From: Thioalkalivibrio sp.
Lineage (GTDB): Bacteria > Pseudomonadota > Gammaproteobacteria > Ectothiorhodospirales > Ectothiorhodospiraceae
DNA length: 13,155 nt
Reading direction: 5' to 3'
NCBI GenBank assembly: GCA_003553165.1
Contig: PUOZ01000310.1
Span: forward strand, 1-13,155
Shown here: positions 1-6,277 of the stretch, one piece after another
Position numbering within the stretch: the stretch's first letter is position 1
Layout of the letters: the number at the start of each line of letters is the position of its first letter
Program-made: the position numbers and the translations under genes
The notes under the pieces: generated by a model
Seen by the model: only the letters and a program-made list of their open reading frames with translations
Database searches by the model: none
Told to the model about the DNA's origin: nothing

Positions 1-1
1 C

Positions 2-523
2 CCATTCGTCGGCCGGAACGACGCCCTTCCCGAGATCTACAGCTATGGGCACCGCAACGTGCAGGGGTTGTTCCCCGATGCCCAGCATGACGTGCTGTGG
101 TCGCATGAACACGGTCCGCGCGGCGGCGATGAATTGAACATCATTGAGCCGGGGGTCAATTACGGCTGGCCGGTCGTGAGCCACGGCATCGATTATTCAG
201 GTGCGCGGATCACCCCGCATACGTCGCTGCCCGGGATGCGTGACCCGGTCCGTCACTGGACCCCGGCGATTGCTCCGTCCGGCATGACGCTGTATCAGGG
301 CGACCTCTTTCCCGAATGGCGCGGGAGCCTGTTCATCTCCTCGCTGGTGCAGCGCCAGGTACGCCGACTGACGCTGGATGGCATCAGGATCGACGACGAA
401 GAGATCCTGTTCGAGGAAATCGGGGAACGCCTGCGCGACATCCGCGCGGGGCCGGACGGCGCCCTGTACCTGCTTACCGACAAGCCGGACGGGCGTGTGC
501 TGCGGGTGACGCCGGGGCCATGA
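2..523 (+). CDS. PQQ-dependent aldose sugar dehydrogenase, C-terminal part (5' truncated)
   Basis: This is the last ~173 residues of a soluble glucose/sorbosone dehydrogenase-type beta-propeller (GSDH family, relatives of E. coli YliI/Asd). Such enzymes are periplasmic and oxidise aldose sugars using PQQ and calcium. Family motifs seen in order are YGHRNVQGL, HEHGPRGGDELN, GVNYGWP, then W-TPAIAPSGMTLYQGDLFPEWRG and a final blade with RAGPDGALYLLTD. The frame is open from base 2 at the window edge, so the true start lies upstream; the ATG-like codons inside the frame are internal. The stop is at 521-523, 27 bases from the stop of the convergent metallopeptidase gene. The family call is secure; the substrate and whether PQQ is actually bound cannot be told from this fragment. 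Confidence 0.9.
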   Translation, partial: PFVGRNDALPEIYSYGHRNVQGLFPDAQHDVLWSHEHGPRGGDELNIIEPGVNYGWPVVSHGIDYSGARITPHTSLPGMRDPVRHWTPAIAPSGMTLYQGDLFPEWRGSLFISSLVQRQVRRLTLDGIRIDDEEILFEEIGERLRDIRAGPDGALYLLTDKPDGRVLRVTPGP

Positions 524-541
524 CACCCCGGCGCGCGTCAC
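506..541. terminator. Hairpin between convergent genes, possible bidirectional terminator
   Basis: Arms GTGACGCCGGGG (506-517) and CCCCGGCGCGCGTCAC (526-541) pair over 12 bp with a 4-nt bulge and an 8-nt loop. The loop contains the dehydrogenase stop codon, and the opposing peptidase gene stops at 551. The position suits a two-way terminator. There is no T-run on either side, so intrinsic termination is not assured; an RNA-stability hairpin is the alternative. Confidence 0.45.
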
Positions 542-550
542 GCTCCCGGT

Positions 551-2491
551 TCAATCCAATTCAATGCGCAACGGGTTGGTTTCGGACTCCCACACCCCGT
601 AGTCGGTCGTGCGTCCGTTGGCATCCTGGACCAGGTAGCTGCGATGCCCGTGGTGGCGCAGCGCGCCGACAAGGTTGCGGAGGCCTTCGGCGTCACTGCT
701 GCTGACCACCGCAGTGCGCGTGCCGGGGAGGGTCCACATGCGGGCATGCCCGCGGCGGGCGAGATCCTCGGGCGCCTTCGGAGCTCCGGCGGAGTCCAGC
801 CAGCGGATCACGTCGTCGGTGCTGCCCATGACCAGCAGCGGCTGTTGCGGATCGAATGCGCCCGCCATCTCCGGTGGGTGTTCGAGGATGGCCCGCGCGA
901 ACGGCGCCAGACCGTCCTGTGTGGCGATCAGCCGGGTGTGCGGGTTCAGACTGACCGTCCTGAGGATGGGTGGCGGGTCGGGCAGTCGGCGCAGGACGTC
1001 GAAGTCGGGATCTGCGGTGATGGCTTGGGCTGGCGCATCCAGCGCGAGGTCAAAGCGGGTCCGGCGGGTGTCGAGCTCGACCACGTGGCGCTGCTGTGCC
1101 GCGTCCGTCTCGACCACGACAGGCACATGCAGTGGCCATGGCGCAGCCGCCTGGGCCTGCGCGAGTTCGCCGCTGAGCACCCAACCGGAACCGTTTTTCT
1201 CCTGCTTGACCGAGTGCAGGGCGAGTTCCGGCAGGTTTGAGCGCTCCAGCCAGGGCGCGAAGAAGAAATCCAGATCGCGGCCGGCAGCGTCGCTGAAGGC
1301 CCGTATCAGATCCTCCCAGCCGGCCACGTCGAACATGTGCCGGTCGGAAATCTTGCGTGTGCCGGCGTCGAAGGCCTCGTCCCCGATGCGCTCGCGGAGC
1401 ATGTGGAACAGCAGTGCCCCCCGGTTGTAGCCGACGATGCGGTTGGATCCCTGGTTGCCGCCCTGGAAGGTCTCCAGCGGACGATCTTCCTCCACCGGCA
1501 GCCAGGCGAGGTCGAGCAGCCAGCGGTGCCGGATGCTTCGCCCCTCGCCACGCAGCTCGTCCAGGTGGTAGTCGGCCATGTAGGTGGTGAGGCCCTCGGC
1601 CCAGTTTCCGGTGGCGTAGTCGATGCGCACGCCGGTGCCCCACCAGTTGTGCATCAGTTCGTGTGCGAGCGATGTGCGCGGGATGAAGGGCAGCGGAATC
1701 ACCCGTTCACCGAGCAGGGTGAAGCCGGGGAAGGCGTAGCCCACGGGCATGGGCGAGGCGGCGATGGTGAAACTGTCATACGGGTAGGGGCCGGCCCGCT
1801 CGCTGAACATGCGCAGGTACTTGGCGGAGTGCTCGAGGTAGTTCTGCGCGTGAGCCGCGTCGAGGTCGTCCCGAAACAGGGTCCGGACCTGTACGCCGTT
1901 CGTCTCCAGCGTGCGTTCGGCCCACGGGCCGGTGGCGATCACGATGGCGTCGGTGCGGGGGTGCTCATGGATGGCACTGTAAAGTCCGTCACTGGATACC
2001 GGTTCGCCCCGGAGGGAGCCGGTGGCCACGAAGCGTTGCCCCTCGGGCACCCGCGCCTCCAGGCGCAGCGCGAAGCTCTCCTGTTCGAAGCGCGGGTACC
2101 AATCGGTCCCCTCGGGCAGGAAGCCGCCGGCAGCGGTCAGGAACAGCCGGCTGCGCATCGGGTCGCCGTCTGGCAGCGTGCCGCCCCAGGAGACGGTGAT
2201 TCCGGCATCGACGGGTAGCTCGAGGCGGTACCGCCCGGGCGCGACCCGCGTGGTGGGCAGGACGGTGTCACCGGCACGGGCCGCCTGCAGGTCCAGTGCG
2301 TCGAGGAGACGGAACTCGTGGCTCCCCGCCGGCAGGTCGAGTTGCAGTGCACCCGCGATCCCGCCGGCTTCCGGATCGAGGTCGAGACTCATGCGCCATT
2401 GCGGGACGTCCGCAGTCGCTGATGCGGGCAGCAGGCAGGCCGCGGCAAGGGCGACGGTGACCAGGAAAGAACGAATTCTGCTAACTGTCAT
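551..2491 (-). CDS. Secreted M1-type (gluzincin) metallopeptidase
   Basis: This 646-residue protein has a Sec signal peptide (residues 1-27, basic start, hydrophobic core, ASATA-D). It is a zinc metallopeptidase related to M1 aminopeptidases, expected in the periplasm or outside the cell. The zinc site HELMH is at 277-281, followed by WWGTGV and by the third ligand Glu299 in GNWAEGLTTYMADY. A GYAFPGFTLLGE segment (251-262) sits where classical M1 enzymes carry GAMEN, so substrate selection probably differs from true aminopeptidases. The spacing is HEXXH-X17-E, one residue short of the usual X18. The last ~140 residues are a C-terminal extension I do not recognise. The start is supported by GGAG seven bases before the ATG. 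The REP-like element lies immediately upstream. The family call is strong; the substrate is unknown. Confidence 0.88.
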   Translation of the reverse strand: MTVSRIRSFLVTVALAAACLLPASATADVPQWRMSLDLDPEAGGIAGALQLDLPAGSHEFRLLDALDLQAARAGDTVLPTTRVAPGRYRLELPVDAGITVSWGGTLPDGDPMRSRLFLTAAGGFLPEGTDWYPRFEQESFALRLEARVPEGQRFVATGSLRGEPVSSDGLYSAIHEHPRTDAIVIATGPWAERTLETNGVQVRTLFRDDLDAAHAQNYLEHSAKYLRMFSERAGPYPYDSFTIAASPMPVGYAFPGFTLLGERVIPLPFIPRTSLAHELMHNWWGTGVRIDYATGNWAEGLTTYMADYHLDELRGEGRSIRHRWLLDLAWLPVEEDRPLETFQGGNQGSNRIVGYNRGALLFHMLRERIGDEAFDAGTRKISDRHMFDVAGWEDLIRAFSDAAGRDLDFFFAPWLERSNLPELALHSVKQEKNGSGWVLSGELAQAQAAAPWPLHVPVVVETDAAQQRHVVELDTRRTRFDLALDAPAQAITADPDFDVLRRLPDPPPILRTVSLNPHTRLIATQDGLAPFARAILEHPPEMAGAFDPQQPLLVMGSTDDVIRWLDSAGAPKAPEDLARRGHARMWTLPGTRTAVVSSSDAEGLRNLVGALRHHGHRSYLVQDANGRTTDYGVWESETNPLRIELD

Positions 2492-2529
2492 GGCACTGCT
2501 CCACCCCGGACGATGAAAAGCCGCAAATT

Positions 2530-2650
2530 GTAGGTCGGGTTAGGCCAAAGGGGGTGACCCGACGGGTCTCGTGCCCACCCATGGCCGCAAGGCAGCGTCG
2601 TCCCCGGCACCTCGGCACGTCGGGTTACGCTGCGCTAACCCGATCTACGG
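2530..2650. repeat. Two-hairpin REP-like palindromic element
   Basis: The gap between the peptidase start and the ChaN-like gene holds two hairpins. The left arm GTCGGGT (2534-2540) pairs with ACCCGAC (2557-2563). The right hairpin pairs CGGGTTA (2621-2627) with TAACCCG (2636-2642). The ends also pair with each other: GTAGGTCGGGTTAG at 2530-2543 against CTAACCCGATCTAC at 2635-2648, 13 of 14 matching. The 33-base right unit (2618-2650) is, in reverse complement, identical to 12521-12553 at 32 of 33 positions. This marks a dispersed REP-like family. Confidence 0.85.
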
Positions 2651-2687
2651 CACTGGACAGTGAATTTCACGCTGATCCGCATGCCAT

Positions 2688-3848
2688 TTACTCCTGGTTT
2701 GCCGGGAAGCGAGCCAGAATCTCTATTTCTTCGCCGTTGCGCAGCACGGTCAGCGGAAGAACATGACCAGGCTGCTGGCGGCGGACGATGGTGACGAGGT
2801 CTCGCGGCACGCGGACTTCCAGGCCGGCGGCGCTGGTTACGATGTCCGCGGCTTCGAGTCCCGCGTCCGCGGCCACGGACTCGGGCATGACCGACTGGAT
2901 TCGCACGCCTGCGGGATCGGTGTCGATCCGGACCCCCAGCAGGAGCGGCCGCGGCGGCTCGAACCGATCGTGGCTTGCGATGCCGAACAATGCGTCGGCG
3001 AGTCCGTCCTTCGGTTCGGTGCAGTCGGCCCTGCTCTCCTGTGGCAGCAGCACACGGGTCTCGGCGATGCCGAGGTCGCGCAACTGATGCGGCACGCCGT
3101 GCCCGTATTCCAAGTGCCCTGAACCCATCAGCCCCACCGCCAGGACGCCTTCCTCGGCAGCCTCGGCAAGACCCGCGGCCATCGCGCGGTCCCAGACCTG
3201 TTGCCCGGCCACGAAGCGCTCGATGTCGGCGTCTTCGTGATGCGCGGAGGGATGTTCGGCGAATACCTTGCCGAGCGTCTCCCGGTAGGCCTCGGTCGCG
3301 GGAGCTGGGGGCGTGATGTGATAGCGCTCTTCGGGTGGGACGGCATCCCATCCCTCCTCGCGCAGCCGGCTGACGAGAGAGCGATCCAGGTTGATCGCCA
3401 GCAGAGGCACCCGATGCATCCGTGCGAAGTGCAGGATCGGAAGGTAGAGGTCCGCGTCAAAGCCCCAGGCCCTGTACCAGTCGCTCTCGGTCAGAAAGGC
3501 CTGTTCGTCCAATTCGCCCGCGACCCAGGCGTCCAACGCCGGTTGGGACTCCCGCGGGAGCATCTCCAGCCCGATTACCATGTCCGGCCGCTGGGCGTGC
3601 AGCGCGGCCAGCGTGTGCAGTTGCCAGCGATGATGTTCCAGGCGGTCGTGCCGCTCGCCCAACAGAACCACCTGCGCGCTGGCGGCATCTTCGAACAGGC
3701 GATCGGGAGACAGCCGCTTTCCGCCGGCGTCGCGCCATTCACCGGGTGCCGGACAGGCGGCGGCCGCGAGTGTGGGGATGAGGAAAATCAGGAACAACAG
3801 GGAGCAGAAGAGGGCGGGGCCAAGGGTGTGGGTGCGTGCTGTCATCAT
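2688..3848 (-). CDS. ChaN-like haem-binding family protein with C-terminal PDZ domain
   Basis: With the start at 3848 this is 386 residues. Residues 1-32 are an exported signal ending TLAAAAC; the cysteine may be a weak lipobox, and E. coli ChaN is a lipoprotein. Residues ~40-280 are the ChaN/DUF399 domain, with GERHD at 64-68, GLEMLPRESQ at 94-103, INLDRSL and MGSGHLEYGHG near 241-251. Residues ~302-386 form a PDZ domain (LLLGVRID... VMPESVAADAGLEAADIV... NGEEIEI). Family knowledge links ChaN to haem binding and iron. The frame is open to an ATG at 3914, but GGAG at 3852-3855 favours ATG 3848 or the adjacent ATG 3845, and both put the hydrophobic stretch at the N-terminus. The PDZ fusion suggests docking to another envelope protein. 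The domain calls are good; the ligand is inferred. Confidence 0.85.
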   Translation of the reverse strand: MMTARTHTLGPALFCSLLFLIFLIPTLAAAACPAPGEWRDAGGKRLSPDRLFEDAASAQVVLLGERHDRLEHHRWQLHTLAALHAQRPDMVIGLEMLPRESQPALDAWVAGELDEQAFLTESDWYRAWGFDADLYLPILHFARMHRVPLLAINLDRSLVSRLREEGWDAVPPEERYHITPPAPATEAYRETLGKVFAEHPSAHHEDADIERFVAGQQVWDRAMAAGLAEAAEEGVLAVGLMGSGHLEYGHGVPHQLRDLGIAETRVLLPQESRADCTEPKDGLADALFGIASHDRFEPPRPLLLGVRIDTDPAGVRIQSVMPESVAADAGLEAADIVTSAAGLEVRVPRDLVTIVRRQQPGHVLPLTVLRNGEEIEILARFPANQE

Positions 3849-3966
3849 TGGCTCCAGGCGCAGGCGATGCGCTTGGGAGTCCCGCAGCGCAGGGAAGTTC
3901 GATCGACAACGCACTTTGCGGCGGTAAAGACCGTTACGATGTCATGATCAGAGCACCATGCAGGCC

Positions 3967-4010
3967 GTTCGGTGCCGAACCAGCGTTCTTCGCACGGACC
4001 AAGTCCGTGC
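3967..4010 (-). terminator. Tandem hairpins after the 39-residue gene
   Basis: Six bases past the stop of the 39-residue gene lies a perfect 8-bp stem, GCACGGAC (3992-3999) with GTCCGTGC (4003-4010), loop of three. A second, shorter palindrome, GTTCGGTGCCGAAC, follows at 3967-3980. The placement fits transcription termination or 3'-end protection of the short mRNA. No U-run follows, so this is not a textbook intrinsic terminator. Confidence 0.45.
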
Positions 4011-4015
4011 TTCCC

Positions 4016-4135
4016 TTACGACGGTGGCGCCTGGTAAGCCTTGTAGATCAGCAGGGCGAGCAATCCGATGATGACCAGAACGGATGCACCCAATGCCACG
4101 ATAGTCAGGTAGACGATGGCGTCGCCGTATTCCAT
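4016..4135 (-). CDS. 39-residue single-helix membrane microprotein
   Basis: The protein starts MEYGDAIVYLTIV and ends IYKAYQAPPS. Residues ~7-32 are one long hydrophobic helix with an acidic N-flank (E2, D5) and a basic C-flank (K34), suggesting an inner-membrane peptide with its C-terminus in the cytoplasm. The ATG at 4135 is preceded by AGGGGG with a 6-base spacer, a strong ribosome site. The frame is open further up to 4228, but that stretch is rich in Pro/Arg and has no ribosome site, so the short form is preferred. A hairpin follows the stop. I do not recognise a named family. It lies between a ChaN-like gene and a DUF2721 remnant, all on the same strand, and may be a small partner of one of the envelope proteins; that is inference. 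Confidence 0.6.
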   Translation of the reverse strand: MEYGDAIVYLTIVALGASVLVIIGLLALLIYKAYQAPPS

Positions 4136-4170
4136 GAAACACCCCCTGTGACGGAAATAATGCCATGGCA

Positions 4171-4200
4171 AGGATAGGGCTTTCTGCGGCGAAGGCGCAA
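4171..4200 (-). promoter_or_regulatory. Possible promoter for the 39-residue gene
   Basis: Read on the minus strand, TATCCT (4171-4176) could be a -10 (4 of 6) with TTGCGC (4195-4200) as a weak -35 (3 of 6), spacer 18. The -10 ends about 35 bases before the ATG at 4135, leaving room for a short leader carrying the AGGGGG ribosome site. Weak by sequence alone. Confidence 0.3.
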
Positions 4201-4229
4201 CAAAGATAACGGGGTGGCGGGATTGCACT

Positions 4230-4260
4230 GCCTCGCCTCCCGAAGGTGGAGGTCAGAGGC
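4230..4260. other. Nested inverted repeat at the end of the DUF2721 remnant
   Basis: GCCTC (4230-4234) pairs with GAGGC (4256-4260), and inside it CCTCC (4236-4240) pairs with GGAGG (4248-4252). The element spans the stop codon of the DUF2721 remnant. It may be a short terminator-like hairpin or a scar of the event that truncated that gene. No U-run follows on the minus strand. Confidence 0.35.
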
Positions 4261-4366
4261 GCCGTGTTTTTGCTCCCGTGCCGGCAATGCCCACCAGCAG
4301 AAACACGGGTGCGATGGACAACTGGATCGCCTGCGAGATGTCTGCGATTGAGGGCAGAATGGCCAT
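4253..4366 (-). pseudogene. Truncated DUF2721 membrane-protein remnant
   Basis: A 37-codon frame reads MAILPSIADISQAIQLSIAP, then VFLLVGIAGTGAKTRRL and stop. The ISQAIQLSIAPVFLLVGIAG stretch matches my memory of the N-terminus of DUF2721 proteins, which begin with a helix of the IQ-x-x-IAPVFLL-x-GI type and continue with RLARIVDRAR and a second membrane helix, roughly 130 or more residues in all. Here the frame ends right after the first helix, and I find no continuation in the other minus-strand frames up to 4136. No convincing ribosome site precedes the ATG. It is best read as a decayed gene; a real 37-residue one-helix peptide is the alternative. It lies between two same-strand genes. Confidence 0.55.
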
Positions 4367-4384
4367 GTTGCTTGTGGTGCCAAC

Positions 4385-4708
4385 CTATCGGAAGGGCGCT
4401 GTCGGCGGCTGCGTACCGTAGGGGACCATCGGAGGAACGTAGTGTCCCGGGTACGGGGTTCCGTACACAGGGCCGGGGCCGTAAGGATACGGATAGACAT
4501 AGGCATAGCCGTAGCCGTAGCCGGGCCCATGACTGGAGCCGTACCCACCGCCGCCCGCGGAGAAGCTGATGCCGCCGGACATGCCTCCCATGCCGAACAT
4601 GTTCGCGAGCATGCAGCCGGGGCCAGACCAGAAGGCGCCCGCCTGCATTGGAACGGCCATCATGGCGACGAAGCAAGTAGCAGCGATAATCTTAAACGCG
4701 TTTCGCAT
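4385..4708 (-). CDS. Secreted Gly/Tyr-rich protein, sulfur globule protein-like
   Basis: This 107-residue protein has a clear signal peptide (MRNAFKII, hydrophobic core, cleavage near MQAGA-F at ~25). The mature part starts FWSGPG, then a Met/Gly segment (MLANMFGMGGMSGG, 33-46), then ISFSAGGGGYG, then a GYGYGYAYVYPYPYG tract with 12 tyrosines between residues 56 and 97 and a Pro-rich end. Short aromatic start, Met/Gly middle and GY/PY repeats recall sulfur globule proteins of purple and other sulfur bacteria, structural proteins coating periplasmic sulfur deposits. The likeness is compositional, so another Gly/Tyr-rich envelope protein is possible. The start at 4708 is backed by AAGGAG seven bases upstream. 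A Fur-like palindrome overlaps the promoter region. Confidence 0.65.
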   Translation of the reverse strand: MRNAFKIIAATCFVAMMAVPMQAGAFWSGPGCMLANMFGMGGMSGGISFSAGGGGYGSSHGPGYGYGYAYVYPYPYGPGPVYGTPYPGHYVPPMVPYGTQPPTAPFR

Positions 4709-4724
4709 TAATCAACTCCTTGTC

Positions 4725-4743
4725 TATGATAATTATCGTTATT
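4725..4743 (-). promoter_or_regulatory. Fur-box-like operator over the promoter of the Gly/Tyr-rich gene
   Basis: On the minus strand AATAACGATAATTATCATA matches the 19-bp Fur consensus at 14 of 19 positions and contains the perfect palindrome GATAATTATC (4728-4737). GATAAT and TATCAT inside it both resemble -10 hexamers. The site ends 17 bases before the ATG and just ahead of AAGGAG (4716-4721), so a bound repressor would block initiation. Recognition by Fur is inferred from sequence only; an AT-rich -10 region by chance is the alternative. Confidence 0.5.
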
Positions 4744-4931
4744 CCTGGTGTATTGCGTAACGGATGACGCTAGGTCTTTGGCTCCTGCCGGGCTGCGCCG
4801 GGAGGCCTGGGCTGGAAGGCGCCGCCTGATGCATGCAACCTGTTCGTCTGTGCCACGGGCGACGGCGGTCCCTTCTTTATAGCATCGCCCGGCACGAACA
4901 CACGGATTGCGGGCCTCAGCGGGGGCGTACC

Positions 4932-5825
4932 ATGGGGTTGAAGAAAATGGGGAAAGGGGGCAAGGGAGTGACCGGAACCCGAAGGGCGGCGCGGATCGAC
5001 CGTTCCGCCAAAGGTGCGCACGCTGTGCCCGGGCCGAGTCGAGCGGGCGGCTTCCGGGCGGGGGCGACGACACAGTGTGAGTCGGGTCGGCGCTGGGCCG
5101 GGCGTCTGGTCGCCGTGGGACTCATCTTCGTATCCCTGGTGTTGTCCTGGCATGCGCTGGCCAAGGTCGATTTCCTCTACCCCGTCTGGTACTCGGCCCT
5201 GGGTATCGAGGATCATGTCAGCCACTACGGCGCAAGGAACAGGCAAGGCAGGCACGACTTCGTGCTGACCGAACCCGCGGAACACCGTCGTCTCTTCGGC
5301 GCCATAGTCGAGGGCATTCACGGGCGGGGAACCCCACTGGATCAGTTGGTTTACCGGGACAGGGACGGCATTGTCCTGGGAAGCTTCCTGCGTGCGGACG
5401 AGGTGGGACACTTGCGCGACGTGGCGGCACTGGTGGAGAAACTGTTGATTGCCGGTTGGTCGATCACGGCCGTGACGGTGATCCTGGTGCTGCTGCATGG
5501 CCGCAGGGGCGTTTGCCCGCCAACCCTCGTGCGAGCCATGCTGGGATACGGCATCCTGGTGGTGTTGGCGGGAGCCGTCGTCGGGTTGGTCGGCCCCCAG
5601 GAAGTCTTCGACGGGCTTCACGAGTGGATCTTTGCGTCCGGTCACCCGTGGTTTTTCTACTACGAGGATTCCCTGATGACCACGGTGATGAAGGCCCCGG
5701 ATATCTTTGGCGCCATCGCCGCGACCTGGCTGGTGCTGCATCTGATCGTGTACGCGCTGTTACTTGCCGGCCTTCGTCTGCTCGCCAACATCCCGAAATT
5801 CAGACATCCTGCGGAGCAATCATGA
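4932..5825 (+). CDS. DUF1461 / TIGR01906-type integral membrane protein
   Basis: Read from ATG 4932 the protein has 297 residues and four predicted membrane helices (~58-76, 168-189, 203-221, 259-285). Between helices 3 and 4 is the segment LHEWIFASGHPWFFYYEDSL (229-248), matching the conserved FHE...W.F...DSL signature of DUF1461. The loop between helices 1 and 2 is ~90 residues and polar. The start is uncertain: the frame is open from 4833, ATG 4932 has GGGGG upstream, and GTG 4968 has AAAGGGGG seven bases before it. The ~55 residues ahead of helix 1 are rich in Lys, Arg and Gly and untypical of the family, which supports the later start. It overlaps the next gene by four bases (ATGA). The function of the family is unknown. 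Confidence 0.8.
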   Translation: MGLKKMGKGGKGVTGTRRAARIDRSAKGAHAVPGPSRAGGFRAGATTQCESGRRWAGRLVAVGLIFVSLVLSWHALAKVDFLYPVWYSALGIEDHVSHYGARNRQGRHDFVLTEPAEHRRLFGAIVEGIHGRGTPLDQLVYRDRDGIVLGSFLRADEVGHLRDVAALVEKLLIAGWSITAVTVILVLLHGRRGVCPPTLVRAMLGYGILVVLAGAVVGLVGPQEVFDGLHEWIFASGHPWFFYYEDSLMTTVMKAPDIFGAIAATWLVLHLIVYALLLAGLRLLANIPKFRHPAEQS

Positions 5826-6058
5826 AGCGTTACCTTCACATCGCACTGATCGTCGTCTTCGTCGCAATCATCGCGCTGTTCATGCTGCAGAATCTCGATG
5901 CAGCCACGGTCTCCTTTCTCGCCATCAGCATGACCATGCCGCTGGCGGTCCTGATCTTTCTTGTCTACGTCCTGGGCATGCTGACGGGCGGGTTTGCCGT
6001 GGCCCTGCTGCGCAAGTCGTTCTACGGGGCGTCCAGGAAGAAGGCCGAGCCATCGTGA
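5822..6058 (+). CDS. lapA: LapA/DUF1049-type small inner-membrane protein
   Basis: This 78-residue protein has two membrane helices (~5-22 and ~40-62) joined by a short segment, with a Lys/Arg-rich end (RKKAEPS). FMLQNLDAATVSFLAISMTM followed by PLAVLIFLVYVLGMLTGG is the DUF1049 pattern. In E. coli LapA works with LapB to assemble and balance LPS synthesis. The ATG overlaps the stop of the DUF1461 gene (ATGA at 5822-5825), so the two are translationally coupled. The usual partner lapB and the usual upstream ihfB are not here, so this may be a paralogue rather than the LPS-assembly LapA. The family call is firm; the role is inferred. Confidence 0.8.
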   Translation: MKRYLHIALIVVFVAIIALFMLQNLDAATVSFLAISMTMPLAVLIFLVYVLGMLTGGFAVALLRKSFYGASRKKAEPS

Positions 6059-6178
6059 CGTAAGCGCGATAATGGCCGCTGCCGCGTTTTGCGGAAGGCC
6101 TGACAGTCGCAGGGGCGACGAGGGACTACGCGCGGAGCGAGGGCGTGCACGCCGGCATCCGGGGTCCCGGGCCTGGCG

Positions 6179-6277
6179 TTATTTCTTCTTTTTCTCGGCC
6201 TTTGCAGCGCGCTTCTCGAGCAGCGACTTGGCGGGTTTCTTCTTGCTGTCGCGTTTCTGGTCCATTCCTTTGCTCAT
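6179..6277 (-). CDS. 32-residue Lys-rich conserved small protein
   Basis: The peptide begins MSKGMDQKRDSKKKPAKSLL and continues EKRAAKAEKKKK; nearly half its residues are Lys or Arg and no hydrophobic helix is present. From memory, very similar tiny proteins (M-x-x-GMD-x-K...KKKPAK...EKRA-x-KK) are common and unnamed in gammaproteobacteria and betaproteobacteria. The ATG has GGAGGAG eight bases upstream and overlaps the stop of the 47-residue gene (ATGA), so the two are cotranslated. It is probably a cytosolic nucleic-acid- or ribosome-associated peptide, but that is inferred from charge alone. Confidence 0.7.
   Translation of the reverse strand: MSKGMDQKRDSKKKPAKSLLEKRAAKAEKKKK

Noticed and set aside
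4490..4530. AGCCGT-type tandem repeats as a possible microsatellite or CRISPR-like array
   Set aside because: They are codons for the GYGYGY tract of a secreted protein; too short and irregular to be a separate element.
3948..4676. Minus-strand frame (242 codons) across the Gly/Tyr-rich gene and the 39-residue gene
   Set aside because: Overlaps three better-supported frames, has an Arg/His-rich composition and no ribosome site.
4770..5741. Minus-strand frame (323 codons) opposite the DUF1461 gene
   Set aside because: His/Gln/Pro-rich shadow of a membrane protein gene; no coherent helices or motifs.
6142..6153. Perfect palindrome GGCGTGCACGCC between convergent genes
   Set aside because: No T-run and no loop; it may be a weak site, but one 12-bp GC palindrome is expected by chance in such DNA.
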